From contig NZ_CP103288.1 of assembly GCF_024758005.1 (NCBI RefSeq), positions 3,782,001-3,846,000 on the forward strand: 64,000 nt of DNA, in the 5' to 3' direction. Below are positions 16,941-25,099 of this stretch, in pieces. The position numbers were made by a program, and so were the translations under genes. The notes beneath the pieces were generated by a model that was not told the DNA's origin, did not search any database, and worked only from the letters and a program-made list of their open reading frames with translations. Within the stretch, counting starts at the first letter, position 1. Each line of letters starts with the position of its first letter. The DNA is from Pseudarthrobacter sp. NS4 (lineage in GTDB: Bacteria > Actinomycetota > Actinomycetes > Actinomycetales > Micrococcaceae).

Positions 16941-17681
16941 GTGAACACTGATCAGCCAGACGCGGACCCCGGGGACGTTGGCAACCGGCGCATCCTGCTC
17001 GTTGAAGACGAGGCCACCATCGCAAAGATAGTGCATGACTATCTTGTACTGGCCGGTTTCCAAGTGGACATGGCAGGGGATGGATTCAGTGCCCTGCACC
17101 TCGCCCAGACGCATAACCCGGACCTTGTCATATTGGACCGTATGCTGCCCGGTCTGGACGGGGTGGAAGTTTGCCGGCGGATCAGGCTCACCCAGTCCAT
17201 GCCCATCATCATGCTCACCGCACTTGGTACCGAGGACGACCGTATCCTGGGCCTGGAAATGGGCGCCGACGACTACGTCACCAAACCCTTCTCGCCCCGG
17301 GAGTTGGTGCTGCGGGTGAAGTCGGTGCTTCGCCGCAGCATCAAGGAATTCACCCCGGAGCCGCCCGTGGAGCTGGCCGGGTTTGTCCTCAACCCGGCCT
17401 CGCGCGTTGTCAGGTACCGCGGTAAGAACCTCACTCTCACAGCGCGGGAGTTCGATCTTCTCGCGTTCTTTCTGCGCCGCCCGAACCAGGTCTTCAGCCG
17501 TGACGTCCTCATCAAGGCCGTCTGGGGTTGGGATTTTGGTGATCTGTCCACCGTTACAGTTCACGTCCGCCGGTTGCGGGAAAAAATCGAGGCCAACCCA
17601 ACCCGGCCCGTGCTGCTGAAAACGGTGTGGGGTGTGGGGTACAGGTTTGACCACGGCACGGACACGACCAGCCATGACTAG
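16941..17681 (+). CDS. OmpR/PhoB-type response regulator
   Basis: 246 aa from the GTG at 16941. The receiver domain begins ILLVEDEATIAKIV, has the phospho-acceptor Asp in LVILDRMLPGLDGVEV and the conserved Lys in DDYVTKPFSPREL. A C-terminal winged helix (about 150-240) follows, with LTAREFDLLAFFLRRPNQVF and VHVRRLREKIE. An earlier ATG at 16791 in frame lies inside the divergent GT2 gene and lacks family sequence. The stop overlaps the kinase start by 8 bp, making a classical two-component pair. Divergent placement next to GT2 suggests control of the glycosyltransferase/methyltransferase genes. Confidence 0.9.
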   Translation: MNTDQPDADPGDVGNRRILLVEDEATIAKIVHDYLVLAGFQVDMAGDGFSALHLAQTHNPDLVILDRMLPGLDGVEVCRRIRLTQSMPIIMLTALGTEDDRILGLEMGADDYVTKPFSPRELVLRVKSVLRRSIKEFTPEPPVELAGFVLNPASRVVRYRGKNLTLTAREFDLLAFFLRRPNQVFSRDVLIKAVWGWDFGDLSTVTVHVRRLREKIEANPTRPVLLKTVWGVGYRFDHGTDTTSHD

Positions 17682-18813
17682 CGCCGATCTGTTCACCATT
17701 GTCGCCGTCGTGCTGGCGTGGGCCCTGGGCATCGGTGCTCTGACTGTCGCGCTGCAGCGCCTGCTCCGCAGGACCTCAATCGTGGTGCAGATCCTGCTGG
17801 TGGTCCTGGCTACCGTGGCCATCCTGGTGGCAGGGATGGTCAGCGCCTTTAACGCCATGTTCATCACCGAGTCGGATCTGCAGGTGATGTGGGTCATCCT
17901 GGCGGTCGCCTCGGCCGTTGCTACCGTCGTGGCCGTACTCCTGGGAGCCGGGCTGGCCAGGCTCACCAACAGCCTGGCCGGGGACGCTGCCAGAATCGGC
18001 CGCGGAGAACCCGTGGCAGCGCAACGGAAAATGACCTCGGAGCTGTCCGCGCTGGCCGCCGAACTGGCCGCTACCAGCCGCAAGCTGGAGGAATCCAGAC
18101 AACGTGAGCAGGCGGTGGAAGCTGCGCGGCGCGAACTGGTGGCGTGGGTTTCCCACGACCTGCGCACTCCGCTGGCCAGCATGCGCGCCATGGCCGAGGC
18201 GCTCGAAGATGGTGTTGTCGAGGATGTCTCGGGCTACCACCGGCGAATCATCGGGCAGACCGACCAGATGGCCGCGCTGGTCAATGACCTGCTCGAGCTC
18301 TCCAAGATCCAGGCCGGTACTCTGGTGCTGGACCATCAGCAGCTGGACCTGTACGACGTCGTCAGCGACGCCATAGCCGACCTCGCACCGGTCGCGGCGA
18401 GCCGGGCCATCGCCATCAACGGTGACGCCGTCACCCCCACCATGGCGGCCGCCGATGGGGCATCATTATCCCGGGCCATCCGCAACGTGGTCCTCAACGG
18501 CATCCTGTACAGCGCCCCGGGCAGCACCGTGTCCATTGCCGTGACATCCACGGGCGGCGAAGTCTCGGTGGAGGTCCGCGACGGCTGCGGCGGGATCCCG
18601 GAGGAGGACCTGCCCCGAATGCTCACCCCGGGCTGGCAAAAGGACACCGGACGCACCACATCGCGCTACAGCGGCGCGGGGGTTGGGCTGAGCATGGTCC
18701 ACGGCATCGTCAAGGCCCACCGAGGCACCCTGGAAGTTGCCAACACTGAAGGCGGCTGCCGGGTTCTGCTGCGCATACCGGCCGGGCAGGAGAACCCCGG
18801 ACCGGCCACCTAA
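17674..18813 (+). CDS. Membrane sensor histidine kinase (HAMP-HisKA-HATPase)
   Basis: 379 aa from the ATG at 17674. Two N-terminal helices (about 4-27 and 35-60, with a third near 70-90) enclose very little extracytoplasmic sequence, so it probably senses a membrane or intracellular cue. A HAMP-like linker leads to the H box WVSHDLRTPLASMRAMAEAL. The ATPase part shows RAIRNVVLNGILYSAPGS (N box), VRDGCGGIPEEDL (G1) and GAGVGLSMVHGIVKAH (G2). Its stop overlaps the convergent epimerase stop by 4 bp. Partner is the adjacent response regulator. Confidence 0.9.
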   Translation: MTSADLFTIVAVVLAWALGIGALTVALQRLLRRTSIVVQILLVVLATVAILVAGMVSAFNAMFITESDLQVMWVILAVASAVATVVAVLLGAGLARLTNSLAGDAARIGRGEPVAAQRKMTSELSALAAELAATSRKLEESRQREQAVEAARRELVAWVSHDLRTPLASMRAMAEALEDGVVEDVSGYHRRIIGQTDQMAALVNDLLELSKIQAGTLVLDHQQLDLYDVVSDAIADLAPVAASRAIAINGDAVTPTMAAADGASLSRAIRNVVLNGILYSAPGSTVSIAVTSTGGEVSVEVRDGCGGIPEEDLPRMLTPGWQKDTGRTTSRYSGAGVGLSMVHGIVKAHRGTLEVANTEGGCRVLLRIPAGQENPGPAT

Positions 18814-19880
18814 GGGCGGTCACCGCGCAGCGGAGCGGTGGCGAACTCGCGCATACCGTCCTCAAACCCATGCCGCGCCGCCCAGCCCAGTTCGGCCTTG
18901 GCCCGTGCCGAACTCGCGGTGATGTGCCGGACATCGCCCAGCCGGAAGTCCCCTGTGATCACAGGGACCGGGCCGCCAACAGCAGCGCTCAGGACCGCGG
19001 CCACCTGCCCAATCGTGTGGACCTCCGGGGCTCCTACGTTGTATGCCCGCAGTGTCCCCGGCGGTATGACCCGGCGGCCTTCCGCCAGCGCTTCGACGGC
19101 GCACAGGTTTGCCTCCGCCACATCGGCCACATGGATGAAGCTGCGGCGCTGGCCGCCGTCCTCGAACACCCGCGGCGCCTCCCCCCGGGCCAGGGCCGAG
19201 CGGAACAGGCTGGCCACGCCCGCATAGGGGGTGTCTCTGGGCATTCGGGGCCCGTAGACGTTGTGGTACCGCAGCGCGATGGCAGCCCCTCCGGTTGAAC
19301 GCGCCCATGCTGACGCAAGATTTTCCTGGGCCAGTTTGGAGGCAGCATAGACATTCCGCGGGTCCAGCGCTGCGTCTTCGGCGACCAGTGCAGGCAGCAG
19401 GAGCTCTCCGGTGGCCGGGTCCCGGGGATCAAAGATTCCCTCTTCCAAATCTTCCACCCTGCGCGGGCCGGGCCGCACCAGCCGGCCGGTCGGATCGGTG
19501 TAGGCGCCTTCGCCGTAGACCACCATTGAGGAGGCCAGCACCAGCTTGTCCATGCCGGCCGAGGCCATTGCTGCCAGGAGTACGGCCGTGGCCAGGTCAT
19601 TGTTCCGGACATAGTCCGGTGCGTCCGAGAAACCCACGCCAAGGCCCACCTTGGCGCTCTGGTGAACAACGACGTCGATCCCCTCCAGCGCCCCAGCGAC
19701 AGCAGATGCATCACCGACATCACCCACCAGCAAAAGCGCGCCCGGATTCACTGGCGGCCGGTCCGGGTGCACCGCCGGATCCAGTGAATCCAGGACTCTG
19801 ACTTCCCAACCACGTGCCAGGGCGGCATCGACGATGTGGCCCCCTATGAAGCCGGCTCCGCCAGTTACCAGAATCCTCAC
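18810..19880 (-). CDS. NAD-dependent epimerase/dehydratase (extended SDR)
   Basis: 356 aa. Rossmann motif RILVTGGAGFIGGHIVDAAL begins at residue 2. The catalytic triad is represented by the LASSMVVYGEG Ser/Thr region and YAASKLAQE (YxxxK), as in UDP-glucose 4-epimerases and related sugar-nucleotide enzymes. FIHVADVAEANLCAVEAL is the usual C-terminal motif. It overlaps the MTA-phosphorylase gene upstream by 4 bp. It probably supplies or modifies a nucleotide sugar for the neighbouring glycosyltransferases; the exact sugar cannot be told. Confidence 0.85.
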   Translation of the reverse strand: MRILVTGGAGFIGGHIVDAALARGWEVRVLDSLDPAVHPDRPPVNPGALLLVGDVGDASAVAGALEGIDVVVHQSAKVGLGVGFSDAPDYVRNNDLATAVLLAAMASAGMDKLVLASSMVVYGEGAYTDPTGRLVRPGPRRVEDLEEGIFDPRDPATGELLLPALVAEDAALDPRNVYAASKLAQENLASAWARSTGGAAIALRYHNVYGPRMPRDTPYAGVASLFRSALARGEAPRVFEDGGQRRSFIHVADVAEANLCAVEALAEGRRVIPPGTLRAYNVGAPEVHTIGQVAAVLSAAVGGPVPVITGDFRLGDVRHITASSARAKAELGWAARHGFEDGMREFATAPLRGDRP

Positions 19881-20806
19881 GGCACGCTCGGTGCGGTGCC
19901 GGGGAGGACCGGGCAGGAGGCCCCCATCACGGCCGCCACGGCTTCGGCCGGCATGAGGTTCATCGGCGGGAAACCACCCTCACCCGCAGGCCCCGCACCG
20001 GCCAATCCCGCCAACACTCCCGGCACCGCCGCAGACAGTACAGCCAGCAGGCGCGGCTGCGCGGCAGCCAAGCGGCCGAGCACCAGCTCAGCGGTCACGG
20101 GTTCGGAACCGTCATGGCCGGTGTCAGCGTCTGTGATGAACGCCAGCGTAGCGAAATGCATGTTCAGCTCCGCCGCCAGCACGGGCTCGGGGTACTGGGT
20201 CATGCTGACCAGATGGGCACCGGACTGCACCAAATCCGCAGACTCCGCCCTCGTGGAAAATCGCGGCCCGTTGATCACGGCCACGGTCCCTGCGGGTGCG
20301 AAGTCTTCGCCCTGCAGCTCCAGCGCCGCGAGGAGCGCCGCGCGCAGCGGGACGCTGTAGGGCTCGGCGGCGGGCAAATGCTGCACCCCGGTGGGCAGCG
20401 ACCCATCATAAAAGGTGTCTGCCCGGCCCCACGTCCTGTCCAGAAACTGGTCAGGTACGGCAAAGGCGCCGGTTCCATGGCTGGGAACCAACCCGCCCAC
20501 TGCCGCGCAGGAAAGAACAGCCTCCACACCCAGGCTCTTGAGGGCCCAAAGGTTGGCACGGTGATTGATCTGCTGTGGAGCTATGCTGTGTCCGCGGCCA
20601 TGACGGCTCAGGAATGCGACCATCGGGCCGTCCGCGCCTGCGTGGCCTCCTGTTGGGCCCAGCCGGGTAAGGGTGACAGGGCTGGAAGGCGCACCGAACG
20701 GCGTCGCAACGTTCAATGTGCCCAGCACGGCGGCACCTGGGATCCGGTATAGCCCGGTGCCACCAATGATGCCGACGCGGGCAAGGGGTTCCAAAGGGTA
20801 GGCCAT
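19877..20806 (-). CDS. S-methyl-5'-thioadenosine phosphorylase-type purine nucleoside phosphorylase
   Basis: 309 aa of the PNP/MTAP family. GIIGGTGLYRIPGAAVLG at the N-terminus is the phosphate loop; FLSRHGRGHSIAPQQINHRANLWALKSLG is conserved; NGPRFSTRAES, VSMTQYPEPVLAAELNMHFATLAFITDAD is the substrate/dimer segment. It salvages methylthioadenosine (or another purine nucleoside) left by SAM-using reactions. It forms an operon with the epimerase, and with the SAM-dependent methyltransferase nearby the link to methylation by-products is plausible. It begins at an ATG at 20806. Confidence 0.88.
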   Translation of the reverse strand: MAYPLEPLARVGIIGGTGLYRIPGAAVLGTLNVATPFGAPSSPVTLTRLGPTGGHAGADGPMVAFLSRHGRGHSIAPQQINHRANLWALKSLGVEAVLSCAAVGGLVPSHGTGAFAVPDQFLDRTWGRADTFYDGSLPTGVQHLPAAEPYSVPLRAALLAALELQGEDFAPAGTVAVINGPRFSTRAESADLVQSGAHLVSMTQYPEPVLAAELNMHFATLAFITDADTGHDGSEPVTAELVLGRLAAAQPRLLAVLSAAVPGVLAGLAGAGPAGEGGFPPMNLMPAEAVAAVMGASCPVLPGTAPSVP

Positions 20807-20927
20807 GACCCCATCATGCCAACCCCGCCAGCAACCGCAACGAGTGCAATCCTTACATGTTCCGAACGCCGGTCCTTGAAACCCTCGCCGGAACCCTCAA
20901 GCACCGAACCGCTGGCCCGTCATTTGT

Positions 20928-21527
20928 TCATCGGAGGCGGTCGGTTGCGCGCAGGAGGATTTCGGTCGTTATGCCGAGCACCAGATGGGCCACCAGGCCG
21001 CGTGCGTGCGCCTGCCAGGGATACCGTCCCGGTGAAGCGGCTATCCCGGTCAGCGGCGCGGCGGTTTCGTCCATCACCACAAACAACACCAACCCGTACA
21101 GGGCGCCGGACCCGGTGGCCGCTGCGGGTCTTCTCCGGCGTACTGCGCCGTAGAGGGCGCCGGGCAGCATTCCCAGCGCATAATGAAACAGGCCCGCGCC
21201 CGCTCCCAGCTGCTGATCGGTCGGGCTCACCCCGCTGACCTGCGTAGCCTTTTTCAACGCGCCGGCAGTGGAGAGCGTGCCCGTGGCACCCGCCTGCACC
21301 GCGCGGACCTGCTTTTCAATCCCCGCTTTCCCAGCCGCATCTTTGTCGCGCGCTGCCAGGTCCCGGGTCAGGGTTTGCCAGTTTTCGAGTCCAAGCATGA
21401 ACCACCCGACCTGGTCCATGGCCCAGACACCGGCAGCACCTGCAGCTGCACCCAAAACCGCATCAAGGCCTGAAGAACGCAGCCCTGCCACCGGAGCCCA
21501 TCTCCGGGTGGTCCGCTGGTCATTCAC
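20928..21527 (-). CDS. DUF1440 (YagU-like) membrane protein, copy 1
   Basis: 199 aa from the GTG at 21527, which has AAGGTGATCGG before it; the in-frame ATG at 21602 has no ribosome site. Motifs AAAGAAGVWAMDQVGWFML, LFHYALGMLPGALYGAVRRR, GALYGLVLFVVMDE and YPWQAHARGLVAHLVLG define the family, with about four membrane helices. It is a paralogue of the protein at 22930; the pair flanks an alcohol dehydrogenase, this one being divergent from it. Function unknown; a role in stress or envelope is only a guess. Confidence 0.75.
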   Translation of the reverse strand: MNDQRTTRRWAPVAGLRSSGLDAVLGAAAGAAGVWAMDQVGWFMLGLENWQTLTRDLAARDKDAAGKAGIEKQVRAVQAGATGTLSTAGALKKATQVSGVSPTDQQLGAGAGLFHYALGMLPGALYGAVRRRRPAAATGSGALYGLVLFVVMDETAAPLTGIAASPGRYPWQAHARGLVAHLVLGITTEILLRATDRLR

Positions 21528-21680
21528 CCGATCACCTTCGTCCTGGCAGTAAATTGCCGATCGATAAGCGCTTACTTCTGACTCGGGGATCGGACCCGGC
21601 ACAAGCAGCCCCTTCCTTTCGGCCAGTAAACGTGAACATACTGGGACTGCTAAGCATACTTACCAATGACGGGAATGATC

Positions 21681-22856
21681 ATGAGGGCACTTACCTGGCA
21701 GGGAAAGCGGTCGGTCAGCGTTGAACAGGTGCCGGACCCGGTCATCCAGGAGCCGACCGACGCGATCATCAGGATTACCTCCACGGCGATCTGTGGGTCG
21801 GACCTGCACCTGTATGAGGTGCTGGGCCCCTACATGAGCAAGGGTGATGTTCTGGGTCATGAGCCCATGGGGATTGTCGAAGAGGTTGGCAGTGCCGTGT
21901 CGAACCTGGCGGTCGGGGACCCGGTGGTGATTCCCTTCAACATCGCCTGCGGGACCTGCCTGATGTGCAATCTGAACCTGCAGTCGCAGTGTGAGACCAC
22001 GCAGGTCCGGGAAAAAGGGCTCGGTGCGCGGATCTTTGGCTACTCGGAGCTGTATGGTTCGGTTCCCGGCGGGCAGGCGGAATACCTGCGGGTCCCCTTC
22101 GCCGATTACGGCCCGATAAAAGTGGGCCAGGACCTGCCCGATGTGCGGTACCTCTACCTCTCGGACATTGTGCCCACTGCCTGGCAGGGCGTGCAGTACG
22201 CGGACGTACCCGACGGCGGCACGCTGGCGGTTTTCGGGCTGGGCCCGGTCGGGCAGTTCGCGGCCCGCGCCGGCGTCCATCTGGGGTACCGGGTCATCGG
22301 CATCGAGCGGGTGCCCGAGCGCCGCGCCATGGCCGAACGGCACGGCGTGGCAACCCTGGACTACAGCGACACCATAGGTGATGAGTTGCGGGACATGACC
22401 GGCGGCCGGGGCCCGGACTCCGTTCTGGACGCCGTCGGGATGGAGGCACACGGATCCCCGGTAGGGGCTTTCGCGCAACAGGCAGCGGGGCTTTTGCCGG
22501 ATCCGCTCGCGCAAAAAGCCATCGAGAAGGCCGGTGTGGACCGGTTGAACGTTCTGCACGCTTGTATTGACGCTGTGCGCCGCGGCGGGACTGTCTCCAT
22601 CAGCGGTGTTTACGGCGGCATGGCAGATCCGATGCCGATGCTGACTTTGTTCGATAAGCAGATCCAGATGCGCATGGGCCAGTGCAACGTCAAAGCCTGG
22701 ATCGATGACCTCCTGCCGCTGGTCGAGGATCCTTCCGACCCGCTCGGCGTTACCGACCTGGCGACCCATGAAATCCCTTTGGATGAAGCACCCGCAGCCT
22801 ACGAAGTCTTCCAAAAAAAGCAGGACAACTGCATCAAAGTCATTCTCAAACCCTGA
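21681..22856 (+). CDS. Zinc-dependent alcohol dehydrogenase (formaldehyde/threonine dehydrogenase-like MDR)
   Basis: 391 aa from the ATG at 21681 (MRALTWQGK, with GACGGGA upstream); ATGs at 21666 and 21675 are alternatives. Catalytic zinc ligands sit in STAICGSDLHLYEV and GHEPMGIVEEVG; the four structural-zinc Cys are in ACGTCLMCNLNLQSQCE. Rossmann GLGPVGQFAARAG follows. The long insertion and the ending resemble glutathione-independent formaldehyde dehydrogenases and their uncharacterised relatives. It is co-directional with the second DUF1440 gene 73 bp downstream, so the two are probably co-expressed. Confidence 0.85.
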   Translation: MRALTWQGKRSVSVEQVPDPVIQEPTDAIIRITSTAICGSDLHLYEVLGPYMSKGDVLGHEPMGIVEEVGSAVSNLAVGDPVVIPFNIACGTCLMCNLNLQSQCETTQVREKGLGARIFGYSELYGSVPGGQAEYLRVPFADYGPIKVGQDLPDVRYLYLSDIVPTAWQGVQYADVPDGGTLAVFGLGPVGQFAARAGVHLGYRVIGIERVPERRAMAERHGVATLDYSDTIGDELRDMTGGRGPDSVLDAVGMEAHGSPVGAFAQQAAGLLPDPLAQKAIEKAGVDRLNVLHACIDAVRRGGTVSISGVYGGMADPMPMLTLFDKQIQMRMGQCNVKAWIDDLLPLVEDPSDPLGVTDLATHEIPLDEAPAAYEVFQKKQDNCIKVILKP

Positions 22857-22929
22857 CACACCCACCCCGGCACCAGGGTTTCCTTCCGCTATGACGGAAG
22901 TTCCCCCGAACCGTTGAAAGGACCCCTCG

Positions 22930-23622
22930 ATGACACATCCCACGACAGCCGAAAACCTGCCGGACGGCTCCCTGGCCCCGACACCCTCCGGGAACGGGCA
23001 TCTGGGTGCCGCTCCCGTTCCGGTCAGCCCTGTTCCCGCCCGGCATGTAAAACAACCACAGCCCAGCGTTGCTCTGGATATGCTGCTCGGCGCAGTAGCC
23101 GGCGCGGCCGGTGTGTGGGCGATGGACCGCGTCGGATGGTTTCTGTACAACCATGAAGACCCGGACGCGATGGCACGCGAACTGCAGGCCCGAAAGGGCG
23201 GGAACGACCTCCAGTACACCGATGCCGAGAAAGAGGCCCTGGACCGGCAGCCGCAGGCGCAACCGGCAGGCAAAGACGTCGCCCACGTGGGAGCCGAGAA
23301 ACTGGCCGCTCTCACCGGCATCAACGTTCACACGGGCCAACCAAACCCTTCCGGTGTTGCCCTGCACTACGCGCTGGGCATTCTGCCCGGAGCGCTGCAC
23401 GCCGTCGTCCGCAGGAAAGTACCCGTCATGCAGGCAGGCGGAGGTGCCCTGTACGGTTTTGGCCTGTTTGTGATCAACGATGAAGTGGTCGCCCCTGCAC
23501 TCGGGCTGGCCTCAGGGCCAAAGGAATACCCCTGGCAGGCACACGCAAGGGGCGCGGTAACCCACGTGGTCCTCGGCATGGTCACCGAAAGCTTGCTGCG
23601 GTTGTTCGACCGTGTCCGCTGA
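22930..23622 (+). CDS. DUF1440 (YagU-like) membrane protein, copy 2
   Basis: 230 aa; GAAAGGACCCCTCG precedes the ATG. It shares AVAGAAGVWAMDRVGWFLYN, ALHYALGILPGALHAVVRRK, GALYGFGLFVINDE and YPWQAHARGAVTHVVLG with copy 1, but has a longer hydrophilic N-terminus and central linker (about residues 80-135). Following the alcohol dehydrogenase directly, it is likely in its operon. A duplication giving two diverged copies around a dehydrogenase is the simplest explanation. No biochemical role is known to me. Confidence 0.75.
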   Translation: MTHPTTAENLPDGSLAPTPSGNGHLGAAPVPVSPVPARHVKQPQPSVALDMLLGAVAGAAGVWAMDRVGWFLYNHEDPDAMARELQARKGGNDLQYTDAEKEALDRQPQAQPAGKDVAHVGAEKLAALTGINVHTGQPNPSGVALHYALGILPGALHAVVRRKVPVMQAGGGALYGFGLFVINDEVVAPALGLASGPKEYPWQAHARGAVTHVVLGMVTESLLRLFDRVR

Positions 23623-23649
23623 CCATCACCCCACAGCGGCGGCCAACGC

Positions 23650-24627
23650 GTGGCAAACCCGGTGAAACCGGGAAAACCCGGTGCACCCGGCGCCGTAGTG
23701 GTGATCACCGGTGCCTCCAGCGGCATTGGCCGGGCCACCGCTCATGCGTTCGCGAAAGACGGTGCCCGGCTGATTCTCGCCGCCCGCAGCACAGAAACCC
23801 TGCAAGAAGTCGCCGCCGAATGCGCCGAGCACGGGGCACAGGTCATCACCGTGCCTACCGATGTCAGCCAGGAGTCCGAGGTAGAAAACCTCATGCGCGC
23901 GGCAGTCGAAGCCTTCGGCCACATCGACGTCTGCGTCGCCAATGCCTCCGTCTACAGTTACGGAACCTTCGAAACCACACCACCCCAGGTGTTCCGCCGC
24001 ATCATCGAAACAAACCTTTTCGGACCCGTCCACACCGCCCGTGCGGTGCTGCCGTACTTCCGCGCCCAGGGCCAGGGAACCTTGATCATGATCGGTTCGG
24101 TGTACTCCAAAATCACCTCGCCATACGTCTCCCCCTACGTGACCAGCAAATTCGGGTTGCTTGGTTTCACGGAAGTACTGCGCCAGGAGTTACGAACAGC
24201 CAAGGACATCCACATCTGCATGGTGCTGCCGGCAACAATCGACACGCCCATCTACCAGCACGCCGCGAACTACACGGGCCACCTCGTCCACCCACTACCC
24301 CCTGTTGTGTCCCCACACCGTGTCGCCAAGGCAATACTCCGAATCGCGAAACGGCCCCGGCCGGTATCAGTGGTAGGTCAGATTCAGGGAACACTCATCC
24401 CGATCCACAGCCTCTTTCCACGGCTTTATGACCGATGCATCAACCCGGTGATGAACGTGCTTGCACTACGTCAAGGCGTTATAGCACCTTCAAACGGCAC
24501 CGTCTTCACCCCGGACCCCTTGAGCAACCAGACCACCGGAAACTGGCGGACCACGCGGACCAGAAGGCTGGCAACAGCCAGCGCCATCTTTACTATCTGG
24601 TCGCTCGCACGGCGTCGTCGCCCGTAA
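23650..24627 (+). CDS. SDR family oxidoreductase
   Basis: 325 aa with a GTG start at 23650, 27 bp after the DUF1440 gene. Classical SDR features: VVVITGASSGIGRATAHAFA (cofactor loop), NVA region as VCVANASVYS, Ser in MIGSVYSKITS and YVTSKFGLLGF as YxxxK. The C-terminal 90 residues extend past the core, as in larger DltE/DHRS-like SDRs. It may share a transcript with the alcohol dehydrogenase and DUF1440 genes. Substrate unknown; the start lacks a clear ribosome site. Confidence 0.8.
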   Translation: MANPVKPGKPGAPGAVVVITGASSGIGRATAHAFAKDGARLILAARSTETLQEVAAECAEHGAQVITVPTDVSQESEVENLMRAAVEAFGHIDVCVANASVYSYGTFETTPPQVFRRIIETNLFGPVHTARAVLPYFRAQGQGTLIMIGSVYSKITSPYVSPYVTSKFGLLGFTEVLRQELRTAKDIHICMVLPATIDTPIYQHAANYTGHLVHPLPPVVSPHRVAKAILRIAKRPRPVSVVGQIQGTLIPIHSLFPRLYDRCINPVMNVLALRQGVIAPSNGTVFTPDPLSNQTTGNWRTTRTRRLATASAIFTIWSLARRRRP

Positions 24628-24956
24628 CGTCCACAGAATCAACCCGGGTCAGCGAACATCATCACTTCGACAGGTGCCGGCTTACCGGCGGCGCAAGCTG
24701 ACTGCCTGCACTCCGCAGACCGGACCCCGCTCCCAACGAGCAATCCCACCTCGTCCGCTGGCGCGGCAACTACCCGCTCATGCAGGTTAGGGATCATGCG
24801 ATGAACGAACCCCTGTCCGGCCGTCACCTGGCCAGCCCGAGGAGAGTGCGCCCCTACCTGTGATCATCGCGCAGACCACTCCCTAAAATTCTCGGCCAGG
24901 CAAATCCAAATCGGGCAGTCGGCCGCTTCATTGCTGCATTAACGACTGTCTCTGGC
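24628..24956. other. Spacer before IS21-family element
   Basis: 329 bp without a recognisable gene, hairpin or repeat. It ends at the left terminus of the insertion element. Confidence 0.4.
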
Positions 24957-25025
24957 TGTGACAGGTTTGGATGGCCCCGGTAGGACGGTTATGTCTGGCC
25001 CCACTTTATGACTCGCCGGGCACCT

Positions 25026-25047
25026 TGTGACAGTTATTTGTGGCCCC
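25026..25047 (+). repeat. Internal copy of the IS21 terminal motif
   Basis: TGTGACAG, 6 nt, then TGTGGCCCC repeats the outer left-end motif 69 bp inside. IS21 elements often carry such multiple terminal transposase-binding repeats. Confidence 0.55.
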
Positions 25048-25099
25048 ACCTTCAACGTTGGATTCATCAGTGGATGGATGCGGCGGAAGGTTGGTCTGG

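Noticed and set aside
15987..18191. Very long minus-strand open frame of 734 codons
   Set aside because: Only the last 276 codons match a glycosyltransferase; the rest is antisense to the two-component genes and has no family sequence.
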